A model generated the notes under the pieces. That model ran no database searches. It saw nothing but the letters and a program-made list of their open reading frames with translations, and was not told the origin of the DNA. 35,714 nt of DNA from Planctomycetota bacterium (GTDB lineage Bacteria; Planctomycetota; Phycisphaerae; Phycisphaerales; SM1A02), in contig VGXR01000027.1 of assembly GCA_016873255.1 (NCBI GenBank), forward strand, positions 1-35,714, in the 5' to 3' direction. The position numbers and the translations under genes are program-made. Shown here piece by piece: positions 16,824 to 24,796 of this stretch (the first letter of the stretch is position 1; every line of letters begins with the position of its first letter).

Positions 16824-17139
16824 TATTGGCCCTTCAGGCTACCCCGCATCGGCGCCCGGCCAACCCCGGTCCGGAATTCGAAAGCCTGCCTGAATCCCGC
16901 GCCGAAAGGTGTCTCGTATGGAAGGGGGGACGGGTACCCTTCCCTGTCCTGGCCCCGCGAGGGGCTCGGGACAACCAAACGGCCTCGCGATCCTGCCGCC
17001 AAAGGACCGCATCCTGTTCGAGTCCAGCCCGCCGGAGCTGGCTTGCCGAATCTCGAAGCCTCGGCAAGGTCCTACGCACCGGTCACGTCTCGGTTCGGAC
17101 TCTTCATGCGGCCCGCGGGCTGCAGAAAGGCGAGATGGA
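16824..17139 (+). promoter_or_regulatory. 316-bp intergenic region with several potential hairpins
   Basis: No gene was found between the divergent glycosylasparaginase and pilin-like genes. The region holds a 7-bp stem GGAAGGG/CCCTTCC (16920-16926 with 16937-16943). It also holds two adjacent stems just upstream of the pilin-like gene: CCAGC/GCTGG (17024-17028 with 17037-17041) and the perfect 8-bp CTTGCCGA/TCGGCAAG (17042-17049 with 17061-17068). This could be a structured 5' leader, but I could not match it to a known riboswitch class. No confident promoter was found. Confidence 0.4.
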
Positions 17140-18294
17140 ATGAACCGTCTCAAGAAGGGCTTCACGATCGTCGAGCTGCTGGTGGTCGTTGCGATCATCG
17201 CGCTGCTCATCGCGATCCTGCTGCCCGCCATCGGCAAGGCGCGTGATGCAGCGCTCGTCACGCAGAGCCTCGGCAACCTCCGCAACCTGGTTGCGGCGTG
17301 CAACGCGTACGGCGCCGACTACAACGACCGCCAGTACACGGCCTGCCCGGACGAAATTGGCCTCTACGGCAACTTCCCCACGGGCGCGTGCGCCGGCATC
17401 GTCGCCTCCCAGTGCATCCCGCAGATGGTGCTCGGATGGGACCAGACCGGCGGCCTCTGGGGCTACTGGATCGCCGGACAAAACCCCTCGGGCCGCTGCG
17501 CCGGCTGGCCCGGAAACTGCGGTAACTTCATCGTCTACCAGCCGTGTGATTACTGGAGCGGCAGCTGGCTCGGCTCTTGGCGCCTGACCAACTGCAAGGC
17601 CTTCAACACCTACGTCAACGGCAGGTACTACGACAAGGTGTTCTGGGCGCCCAAGGACAAACTGACCCTCGAGAATGTGCAGAAGTACTTCGAGATGCCG
17701 GTCGAGTTCAGTTACGACCAAACCAACTACGAGGAGCCCACCTATTGCTGGAGCCCGGCTGCCATGTGGTCGCCGGACGTCTTGGCGTGGTCCCGCCGCC
17801 TCAACGGCACCGCAGGCTGCCCGGCTCGCCCCGGTGCGGCCCCAACCGCGGCGTTGATGCCCGGCGCGTACAGGAGCCCGTCCGCCAGCATGTCGCAGTA
17901 CCCCTCGCTGAAGTGGCGCATGTGGGAGCACCAGTGGCTGCAGAACACCGAGGGCGGCGAAGTGAACCCTGCGTTCAACACGCCGACCCCCTGGTTCTAC
18001 AACCACGGCTACAACAGCGCTCCCGCAGTGATGTGCTTCGACGGCCACACGCAGGTCGTGTCGATCGCCGGCATCCAGCAGGATGACGACCTTTCGCAGG
18101 CCCAGAACCCCGGCGTCGGGGGCAGCAAGACCCTGTGGTTCCACTCGATCACGGGCACCGGCGACGGGTACTACTCGAACGGTGCCTACGACCAGCTCGT
18201 CTACCGTTTAGGCCAGTCCTGCCCCTCGGTGGCGGCCGGCGTGGCGACCGTCGACGGCATCCTCGGCCGCGACATGCTCCGCATCGGCGACTGA
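17140..18294 (+). CDS. Prepilin-type pseudopilin-like protein
   Basis: The 384-residue product has a class III (type IV pilin) signal. The leader is MNRLKKG, with cleavage expected between G7 and F8, followed by FTIVELLVVVAIIALLIAILLPAIGKAR with the conserved Glu at +5 (E12). A hydrophobic helix anchors it in the membrane before assembly. The rest is an aromatic and Cys-rich exported domain (many Trp, Tyr and Cys between residues 60 and 200) ending with a FDGHTQVVSIAG segment. Planctomycetes often carry many such genes, in part as type II secretion pseudopilins or surface proteins. No secretion ATPase or prepilin peptidase gene is adjacent. AGAAAGG lies upstream of the ATG. A strong terminator follows. 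Confidence 0.85.
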   Translation: MNRLKKGFTIVELLVVVAIIALLIAILLPAIGKARDAALVTQSLGNLRNLVAACNAYGADYNDRQYTACPDEIGLYGNFPTGACAGIVASQCIPQMVLGWDQTGGLWGYWIAGQNPSGRCAGWPGNCGNFIVYQPCDYWSGSWLGSWRLTNCKAFNTYVNGRYYDKVFWAPKDKLTLENVQKYFEMPVEFSYDQTNYEEPTYCWSPAAMWSPDVLAWSRRLNGTAGCPARPGAAPTAALMPGAYRSPSASMSQYPSLKWRMWEHQWLQNTEGGEVNPAFNTPTPWFYNHGYNSAPAVMCFDGHTQVVSIAGIQQDDDLSQAQNPGVGGSKTLWFHSITGTGDGYYSNGAYDQLVYRLGQSCPSVAAGVATVDGILGRDMLRIGD

Positions 18295-18346
18295 GTCCGG
18301 CGGAGGCCTCGCCTCCACGGCTGCGCCGACGACACCAGTGCTTTCC

Positions 18347-18384
18347 CGCGAGGGCCGCTCCGTGCGGCCCTCGCGGTGCTTTTA
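18347..18384 (+). terminator. Intrinsic terminator after the pilin-like gene
   Basis: A perfect 12-bp GC-rich stem (CGCGAGGGCCGC with GCGGCCCTCGCG, 18347-18358 and 18364-18375) has a 5-nt loop and is followed by GTGCTTTTA. It lies 52 bp after the pilin-like stop codon and ahead of the peptidase gene. It should separate the two transcripts, although the T-run is short. Confidence 0.85.
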
Positions 18385-18436
18385 CGGCCGAAGGCACCCG
18401 ACGTGTTCCTACAATCACGGCCTCGAAAGGCCCGAA

Positions 18437-20551
18437 ATGCAGCACGCTTCCGCTTCCGTTCGCCTAGCCGCCGTCTCCCTGCTCTCGACCGTGGCATGGG
18501 CGGCCGCGCCATGGCAGGATGCGCCTGTCACGAAGGAGACGCCCGCCACGAAGGATGCGCCCGCATCATCGGAGGCACCGGCGACGCAGGACGCGCCTGC
18601 GGCTGCGGACGCGCCCGCTGCGCCGCCCGCGGGCAAGATCATCGAGGGTGCGGTCAACGTCTACTCGTGGGCACCCGACGACAGCGCCAAGCGCGTCGAG
18701 GCCAAGGACATCGACCTGCGCAAGGTCTTCGAGGACCTCGGTCCCGTGGCCACGCGCTGGTACCAGCACGCAATCACGCTCTCCAACCCGTGGTTTGAGG
18801 GGCGCGCGCCCGGCGTTCGTGGCAACGACCTCGCCGCCGAGTACCTGGAGTTCTGGATGAAGGACACCGGGCTCGAGCCCGCGTTCCCCGCGGTGGGTAC
18901 CGATGGCGTGACGCCCAAGGACGGCGAGTGGACGAGCTACATGCAGGAGTTCGCGCTGACGGGCGGCTCGCCGAAGGTGGAGCTGGCGCAGGCCTCGTTC
19001 GGCGGCAAGGACCTCGAGCGCGGCAAGGACTACGCGGTCCTCGGCATCTCGGGCACGGCCAAGGCCGAGGCGCCGGTGACGTTCGTCGGCTACGGGATCG
19101 AGAAGGGTGAAGGCGGCTACTCGAGCTACGAGGAGGGCGCCGACCTCACGGGCCGCATCGCCATGGTGCTGCGGTACGAGCCGCTTGACGACCGCGGGCA
19201 CTCGAAGTGGGCCTCGCGCCGCTTCAGCGAGTTCGCCAACATGAGCGACAAGATCAATGCCATCGTGGACCGCGGCGCCGCGGGCATCATCCTGGTGGCG
19301 CCCCCGGGAGTGCGCTACGGCAAACCGGACCTCGAGGACGTCTCGACCAGCCGCTGGGGCCGCCCGCTGGACATCCCCGTGGTGCAGGCAAGCGCGGAGC
19401 TGGCCGAGTCCATCCTGAAGGCCGGCGCGCCCGACAAGGGCTCGCTCATGGACTGGCGCGTCCTCGCGGACGAGGGCAAGGTGAAGACCGTCGCGCTCGG
19501 AGACGGGTCGAAGCTGGCGCTCGAGACCAAGCTGTCCGTCGGCGGCACCCCTACGCAGAACGTGGGCGGCGTGCTGCGGGGCAAGGGCTCGCTGAAGGAC
19601 GAATGGGTGGTGGTGGGCGCGCACTACGACCACGTGGGCTACGGCTACTTCGGCACCAGCCCGCAGTACACCGGGCAGCTGCACCCCGGCGCGGACGACA
19701 ACGCAAGCGGCACCTCCGCCATGCTGTGCGTCGCGCAGCTGGTGGCCGAGCGCTACGCGGCGAAGGACGCTCCCGCGGACGCGCGCAGCGTGCTGTTCCT
19801 GGGCTTCACCGCCGAGGAGAGCGGGCTGCGCGGCAGCAAGTGGTTCGTGGAGCACCCGACCATCCCGGGCGACAAGATGTCTCTGATGGTGAACATGGAC
19901 ATGGTGGGCCGCCTGCGTTCGGACGACCTCGCCGTGGGCGGCATGTCGTCGGCCAAGGACATGGTGGAGATCATGCGCCCGGTGTTCGAGCGCAGCGGCC
20001 TCGTCATCCGCGCCGACCCGTCCGGGCGCGGGCCGAGCGACCACGCCAGCTTCTACGGCGCCGGCATCCCCGTGGTGTTCATCTACACGGGCAACCATGA
20101 CGACTACCACACGCCGAAGGACAAGGGCTACACGCTCAACCCGGAGGGCGCGGCCAAGATCGTTGGCATGACCACCGACATGGTGATGACCATTGCCACG
20201 CGCCCCGAGAAGCTGGAGTTCAAGCAGGGCAGCGGCCGTTCCGCGGACCGCGGCTACGCGGCCGTGCGCCTCGGCGTCATGCCCCGCATGGACGACGAGC
20301 GCCCCGAGGGCGCGCCCAACAACGGCGTGATGGTGGATGCGGTGAGTGCCGATACATCGGCTTCGGATGCCGGCATCCGCAAGGACGACGTGCTGCTTGC
20401 GTGGAACGGCGAGGAGCTCGAGGGCGCATCGACCATGATGGCCAAGCTGCGCAGCCACAAGCCGGGCGACGTGGTGAAGTTGAAGGTCTGGCGCGAGGGC
20501 AAGGAAGTGGAGCTCGACGTCACGCTGCGCGCTGCGAAGCCGAAGGAGTAA
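18437..20551 (+). CDS. Exported M28 zinc peptidase with PA and PDZ domains
   Basis: The 704-residue protein has a signal peptide (about residues 1-24) and then a linker of repeated DAPA/EAPA units to about residue 60. A PA-like insert spans roughly 180-340 (VTFVGYGIEKGEGG, AAGIILVAPPGVRYG). An M28 catalytic domain has the zinc ligands in VVVGAHYDHVG (about 395), GADDNASG (about 418), FTAEESGLRGSKWF (about 458), NMDMVGR and DDYHTPKD. A C-terminal PDZ domain (about 615-700; GVMVDAVSADTSASDAGIRKDD) follows. It probably acts as a periplasmic or outer-surface aminopeptidase, with PDZ helping substrate or partner binding. AAAGG lies 8 nt before the ATG. Its TAA stop is flush with palindromic element copy 2. 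Confidence 0.92.
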   Translation: MQHASASVRLAAVSLLSTVAWAAAPWQDAPVTKETPATKDAPASSEAPATQDAPAAADAPAAPPAGKIIEGAVNVYSWAPDDSAKRVEAKDIDLRKVFEDLGPVATRWYQHAITLSNPWFEGRAPGVRGNDLAAEYLEFWMKDTGLEPAFPAVGTDGVTPKDGEWTSYMQEFALTGGSPKVELAQASFGGKDLERGKDYAVLGISGTAKAEAPVTFVGYGIEKGEGGYSSYEEGADLTGRIAMVLRYEPLDDRGHSKWASRRFSEFANMSDKINAIVDRGAAGIILVAPPGVRYGKPDLEDVSTSRWGRPLDIPVVQASAELAESILKAGAPDKGSLMDWRVLADEGKVKTVALGDGSKLALETKLSVGGTPTQNVGGVLRGKGSLKDEWVVVGAHYDHVGYGYFGTSPQYTGQLHPGADDNASGTSAMLCVAQLVAERYAAKDAPADARSVLFLGFTAEESGLRGSKWFVEHPTIPGDKMSLMVNMDMVGRLRSDDLAVGGMSSAKDMVEIMRPVFERSGLVIRADPSGRGPSDHASFYGAGIPVVFIYTGNHDDYHTPKDKGYTLNPEGAAKIVGMTTDMVMTIATRPEKLEFKQGSGRSADRGYAAVRLGVMPRMDDERPEGAPNNGVMVDAVSADTSASDAGIRKDDVLLAWNGEELEGASTMMAKLRSHKPGDVVKLKVWREGKEVELDVTLRAAKPKE

Positions 20552-20727
20552 ATCTGCTCCTCGTTCGTTTGGCACAAATCGTTTTCTCCAGGGAAATCTG
20601 GGAGCGGGTGGTGTTTGGTTGCCGGTCGGCGAGGCGTCCAGGCCCATCTGCGTCGCACCGCGCATCGGCCGGCCAACCGGACTTCTCTGGAGAAACGATT
20701 GGTGCCAAACGAACCAGGAACGGATTT
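20549..20727. repeat. Palindromic element, copy 2 (long form)
   Basis: The left arm begins at the M28 peptidase stop codon (TAAATCTGCTCC) and runs through TTTGGCACAAATCGTTTTC. The right arm runs from GAAACGATTGGTGCCAAACG to CGGATTT. Both arms carry AATCG where the other copies have AATTG or AATTT, so the arms change together. The centre is about 80 bp longer than in other copies and holds a nested imperfect inverted repeat (GGTTGCCGG near the left, CCGGCCAACC near the right). Confidence 0.88.
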
Positions 20728-20747
20728 CGCCGGCTGGTGGCAGCGCG

Positions 20748-21557
20748 TCACCCCAGCGCGAGGCGGCCGCCGTCGACGGGCAGGTTCACGCCCGTCAGGT
20801 AGCTCGCCGCGGGCGAGGCAAGGAACACGGCGACGGCGGCGATCTCCTCGGGCGCCGCGAACCGGCCCATCGGGACGAGCCGCATCGCATCGGCCTCCAC
20901 TTCCTGGAGGCTGACGCCCGCCCGGCGCGCGCGTCCGTCGAGGAGGGACTCGAGCCGCGCCGTGCGCGTGAACCCGGGAAGGATGGTGTTGACGGTGATG
21001 CCGAACGGCGCCAGCTCCACCGCGAGCGTGCGGGCCCAGTTGGCGACCGCGGCACGAATGGTGTTGGAGACGCCGAGGCCACGGATTGGCGTCACGACGC
21101 TGGTGGAGGTGACGTTGATGATGCGCCCGTGGCGCGCCTCGCGCATGCCGGGCGCGAAGCACTGGACCAACGCATGCGCGCTCAGGAGGTGCATCTCGAA
21201 CGCCTTGGTGAAGTCCTCGGCCCGTGCCTCGATGGCGCTTCCGGCCGGCGGCCCGCCGGTGTTGGTGAGCAGGATGTGCACGGGCCCCGCCGTCTCCACG
21301 TGCGTCCGAGCGGCCAGTTCCACGTCGCGGGACGAGGAGAAGTCCACCTCGACCGACCAGTGCTTCTGGCCCGCGGTGCGCGGCAGCTCCTCGAGCGTGC
21401 GGATGAGGCCTTGGTCGTTTCGCCCGCAGGCGGTCACGGTGGCGCCCGCGGCGGCCATGGCGATCGCGGTGGCCTTGCCGATGCCCTGGGTGGCGCCGCA
21501 GACGAAGGCGTGTCGGCCGAGGAGCGGGAGGCTGGCGGTGGCGGCGGCCGTGGACAT
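20748..21557 (-). CDS. SDR-family oxidoreductase lacking the YxxxK pair
   Basis: The 269-residue Rossmann protein of the short-chain dehydrogenase/reductase superfamily has the cofactor motif CGATQGIGKA near residue 20, then ACGRN, LLTNTGGPPAG (the NAG-type motif) and a FabG-like tail ending TGVNLPVDGG. The active-site region reads INVTSTSVVTPIRGLGVSNTIRAAV, with Ser and Arg where classical enzymes have the catalytic Tyr and Lys. Some FabG-like SDRs share this SNxxR pattern. The reaction is therefore unknown and may not be a classical ketone reduction. MSTAAATASL at 21557 is the start that fits the Rossmann position. It is divergent from the GH95 gene across 48 bp. Confidence 0.85.
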   Translation of the reverse strand: MSTAAATASLPLLGRHAFVCGATQGIGKATAIAMAAAGATVTACGRNDQGLIRTLEELPRTAGQKHWSVEVDFSSSRDVELAARTHVETAGPVHILLTNTGGPPAGSAIEARAEDFTKAFEMHLLSAHALVQCFAPGMREARHGRIINVTSTSVVTPIRGLGVSNTIRAAVANWARTLAVELAPFGITVNTILPGFTRTARLESLLDGRARRAGVSLQEVEADAMRLVPMGRFAAPEEIAAVAVFLASPAASYLTGVNLPVDGGRLALG

Positions 21558-21558
21558 G

Positions 21559-21605
21559 GCGGGAGGGTAGCGAACCGCGGCAGGCGGGAGCGGTAGAACT
21601 CCCGC
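21559..21605. promoter_or_regulatory. Direct repeats and start-codon hairpin upstream of GH95 gene
   Basis: GCGGGAG followed by GGTAG occurs twice (21559-21570 and 21584-21596, the second with one extra C). The second GCGGGAG pairs perfectly with CTCCCGC (21599-21605), giving a 7-bp stem and 8-nt loop that ends directly at the GH95 ATG. The GGGAG in the stem is the only ribosome-binding-site-like sequence nearby, so the hairpin could mask it. Confidence 0.45.
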
Positions 21606-24600
21606 ATGGGCGCGCTGCTCCGTTTCCGTGAATTGGCCGTGGCCGTCCTGGCGTCGGTGGCCGCGCTGCGTGCGCCCGCCGATGCACTGGCCGAGGCGCC
21701 GAACGCGCCGAACGCGCCGCCCGCGCCCCATGTGTCGCACGCCGCGGGCGACGACGCACGCACGCTCTCCGGCATCACGCTTGCCCCTGCTGCCGTGCCC
21801 GGCGCATGGGAAGGGCATGGACTTCCCGTCGGTGCAGACGGCATCGCGTGGTACGTGGCCGAGGTTTCGCTCGATGCGGAAGACGTGCTCGGAGACCTCG
21901 TGCTCTCGCTCGGCCGCGTCGATGACGACGACGAGTCGTGGTTCAACGGGACGCGCATCGGTGCCACGCAGGGTGCCGACCGCGTTCGGTCGTATCCGGT
22001 GCCGCGTGCGCTGCTGCGGGAGGGGATCAATCGCGTGGCCATCCGCGTGACGGACCGCGGCGGTGCTGGCGGCATCATGGGCGCGCCGGGAATGCCGGCG
22101 CTCGAGGGCGCGCGCACGCGCATCGAGCTTGCGGGCCGATGGTGGATCGCAGCGGGCGATCACCCGGCGCTCGCGTCGTTCGACCCCGTGATGGACCCCG
22201 ACCTGCGTGCGCGCATGGCGCCCATCGCCGTGGGCGTGCGCGCCACCAAGGTGAACCCCGACGAGGCAGTCGTCGGCCCGCAGCCGGACCTCTGGTACGC
22301 GCGCCCCGCATCACGGTGGACCGAGGCGCTGCCGGTGGGGAACGGGCGGCTGGGCGCCATGGTCTTCGGGGGCGTGGGACACGAGCGCATCCAGCTGAAC
22401 GAGGCCTCGGTCTGGGAAGGGAACGCGGGCGACCGCAACGCGCCGAAGGCCGCGGCGAGCTTCCGCGCCGCGCGCGCGCTCGCGCTTGCGGGGAAGGTGG
22501 TCGAGGCGCAGGAGATCCTGCAGCGCGACTGCATGCTGCCCCAGGACATGATGCCGCGCAGCCACCAGACGCTCGGCGACCTGTTCGTGGAGTTCGAACG
22601 TGCCCCGCGCGCCGTGGATGAGTATCGGCGCGGACTTGACCTGCGCACGGGCGTCTCGACCACGCGCTTCGAGGTGGACGGGGTGCGGGTGGTGCGCGAG
22701 GTGGTGGCGAGCGCGCCGGATGAGCTGCTTGCGGTCTGCGTGCGCGTGGACGGCGATGGCACGCTGCCCGACCTTCGCGTGCGGCTGCGCCGCCAGGCCT
22801 TCGGGACGGACGTTCCGGCGCATGCGGCAATCCCCGCCCAGCGGGGTGCGCGGCTTTCCTACGCAGGTCGCACGGGGCAAGGTGGCGTTCGCTACGTGAC
22901 CACGGCGGACGTTCGCGCGGATGCCGGCAGCGTCGACGTTGCGGATGGTGACGCAGTGGTGCGCGGCGCGCGGCGCGTCACCGTGTGCGTGGCCGGGCGA
23001 ACGGACTACTTCGGCATGCGCCTGGCCGACCGTGTGCCCGCACCGGGTGCCGAGGGCGCGGCGGTGGCCTCAAGCAGCGACCCGGCGGCGCAGTGCGAGA
23101 CGGACCTTCGCAGCGCGCAGGTCGGGTTCGACGCGCTTCGCGAGCGCGCGACCGCGTGGACCTCCCGCGCGATGGATCGGGTGGAGATCGATCTCGGTGG
23201 GCCGCCGCCCGAGTCGAGCGCTGCGCCCGGGCTGCTCTCCACCGAGGCGCGCCTCGCGAGGTTCCGCGGCAAGCCCGAGTGGGACAACGGACTGGTGGAG
23301 CTCTACTTCCGCTATGGCCGCTACCTGCTGCTCGCCTCGAGCCGCGAGGGCAGCCTGCCCGCAAACCTGCAGGGCATCTGGAACGAGCACTTCCGTGCGC
23401 CGTGGAACGCGGACTTCCACACCAACATCAACGTGCAGATGAACTACTGGCCCGCGGGTCCGTGCGCGCTGCCGGAGACCGAGCTGCCGCTCATCGACCT
23501 GATCGACCGCGTGCGCGTGCGCGGCGCCGACACGGCACGCGACCTCTACGGCATGCGCGGATGGTGCTGCCACCACATCACCGATGCGTGGGCCGTGACG
23601 TCGCCCGAGGGGCAGACCGTGTGGGGGATGTTCCCGCTCGGGGGCGCATGGCTTGCGCGCCACCTGTGGGAGCACTACGAGTTCACCGGCGACGCGGTGT
23701 TCCTCCGGGACCGTGCGTACCCGGGGCTCGAGGGCGCGGTGCGGTTCGTGCTGGACTACCTGGTGGAGGACCCGGCCACCGGGATGCTGATCGGCGGGCC
23801 GGCAAACAGCCCGGAGAATTCCTTCGTGCTCGCGGACGGCCGTCGCGCGGACGTGAGCATGGGGCCGTCGATCGAGCTGTGGATCGCGCGCGACCTGCTG
23901 GTGAACTTCGTGGATGCGGCGCGGGTCCTCGGGCGCGGCGGCGAGGCGCTTCCGATGCAGGCCGATGCGGCGCTGGCGAAGCTCGCGATGCCGCGGATCG
24001 GCGCGGACGGCCGGCTGATGGAGTGGTGGCAGCCCTACGGCGAGGCGGAGCCCGGGCACCGGCACATGAGTCACCTGTACGGGCTGCATCCGGCGTCCTT
24101 CATCACGGTTGATGGCACGCCGGACCTCGCGGCGGCTGCGCGCAGGAGCCTCGATGAGCGGCTTCGCCAGGGCGGCGGCCACACCGGCTGGAGCCGCGCG
24201 TGGCTGATCAGCTTCTGGGCGCGGCTTGGCGAGGGCGAGCGTGCGTGGGGCGACGTGTGCGCGCTGCTTGCGAAGTCGACGCTGCCGAACCTGTTCGACG
24301 ACCACCCCCCGTTCCAGATCGACGGCAACTTCGGCGGCACGGCGGGCATCGCCGAGATGCTGCTGCAGAGCCACGTGCGCAGCTGGTCGGCGGGGCACCT
24401 GGTGCACCGGATCGACCTGCTCCCTGCGCTGCCGAAGGCATGGCGCGATGGCAGCGTGCGCGGGCTGGTGGCGCGCGGGAATGTGCGCGTGGACATGGAG
24501 TGGAAGGGCGGGACGCTCGTGCGCGCGAGGCTGGATGCGCCGGATGGCCGCGAGCTGCGCGTCAGGATGCCGGGCGGCACGGAGCGCGTGAACGTGCGCG

Positions 24601-24698
24601 TGCAGGGTCAGCCGGCGCTCGACCTGCCCGTGCCGGACGGCGTGGTCATCATCCCCCGTGCCGCGGCCGGCGCGGCGCGCACCGTGGAGCTGCGGTAA
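21606..24698 (+). CDS. GH95 family glycoside hydrolase (alpha-L-fucosidase type)
   Basis: The 1030-residue exported enzyme probably releases terminal fucose (or galactose, in some members) by inversion. A signal peptide (about residues 1-28) is followed by a beta-sandwich, sugar-binding-like domain at about 40-185 ([15 protein letters not shown]). The GH95 part begins with [39 protein letters not shown]. The catalytic barrel has [69 protein letters not shown] and, near residue 904, [18 protein letters not shown]. All these blocks are typical of the family. Its TAA stop is flush with palindromic element copy 3. Confidence 0.93.
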   Translation: MGALLRFRELAVAVLASVAALRAPADALAEAPNAPNAPPAPHVSHAAGDDARTLSGITLAPAAVPGAWEGHGLPVGADGIAWYVAEVSLDAEDVLGDLVLSLGRVDDDDESWFNGTRIGATQGADRVRSYPVPRALLREGINRVAIRVTDRGGAGGIMGAPGMPALEGARTRIELAGRWWIAAGDHPALASFDPVMDPDLRARMAPIAVGVRATKVNPDEAVVGPQPDLWYARPASRWTEALPVGNGRLGAMVFGGVGHERIQLNEASVWEGNAGDRNAPKAAASFRAARALALAGKVVEAQEILQRDCMLPQDMMPRSHQTLGDLFVEFERAPRAVDEYRRGLDLRTGVSTTRFEVDGVRVVREVVASAPDELLAVCVRVDGDGTLPDLRVRLRRQAFGTDVPAHAAIPAQRGARLSYAGRTGQGGVRYVTTADVRADAGSVDVADGDAVVRGARRVTVCVAGRTDYFGMRLADRVPAPGAEGAAVASSSDPAAQCETDLRSAQVGFDALRERATAWTSRAMDRVEIDLGGPPPESSAAPGLLSTEARLARFRGKPEWDNGLVELYFRYGRYLLLASSREGSLPANLQGIWNEHFRAPWNADFHTNINVQMNYWPAGPCALPETELPLIDLIDRVRVRGADTARDLYGMRGWCCHHITDAWAVTSPEGQTVWGMFPLGGAWLARHLWEHYEFTGDAVFLRDRAYPGLEGAVRFVLDYLVEDPATGMLIGGPANSPENSFVLADGRRADVSMGPSIELWIARDLLVNFVDAARVLGRGGEALPMQADAALAKLAMPRIGADGRLMEWWQPYGEAEPGHRHMSHLYGLHPASFITVDGTPDLAAAARRSLDERLRQGGGHTGWSRAWLISFWARLGEGERAWGDVCALLAKSTLPNLFDDHPPFQIDGNFGGTAGIAEMLLQSHVRSWSAGHLVHRIDLLPALPKAWRDGSVRGLVARGNVRVDMEWKGGTLVRARLDAPDGRELRVRMPGGTERVNVRVQGQPALDLPVPDGVVIIPRAAAGAARTVELR

Positions 24699-24796
24699 AT
24701 CCTCTCCTAGTTCGTTTGGCACCAATTTCCTTCTCCCGAGACCAGCGCGTTCTCTGGAGAAAACAATTGGTGCCAAACGAACCAGGAACGGATTTA
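24696..24796. repeat. Palindromic element, copy 3 (both ends are stop codons)
   Basis: This is an almost perfect example of the element: the left arm TAAATCCTCTCCTAGTTCG pairs with the right arm ending CGAACCAGGAACGGATTTA. The inner part GTTTGGCACCAATT/AATTGGTGCCAAAC pairs exactly. Its first bases are the TAA of the GH95 gene. Its last bases, read on the other strand, are the TAA of the convergent peptidase gene, so the element exactly fills the space between two stop codons. Confidence 0.9.

Noticed and set aside
16960-17045. tRNA-like T-loop (GTTCGAGTCC) before the pilin-like gene
   Set aside because: The five bases on either side do not pair as a T-stem, and no acceptor or anticodon arm can be drawn. 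It is not a tRNA.
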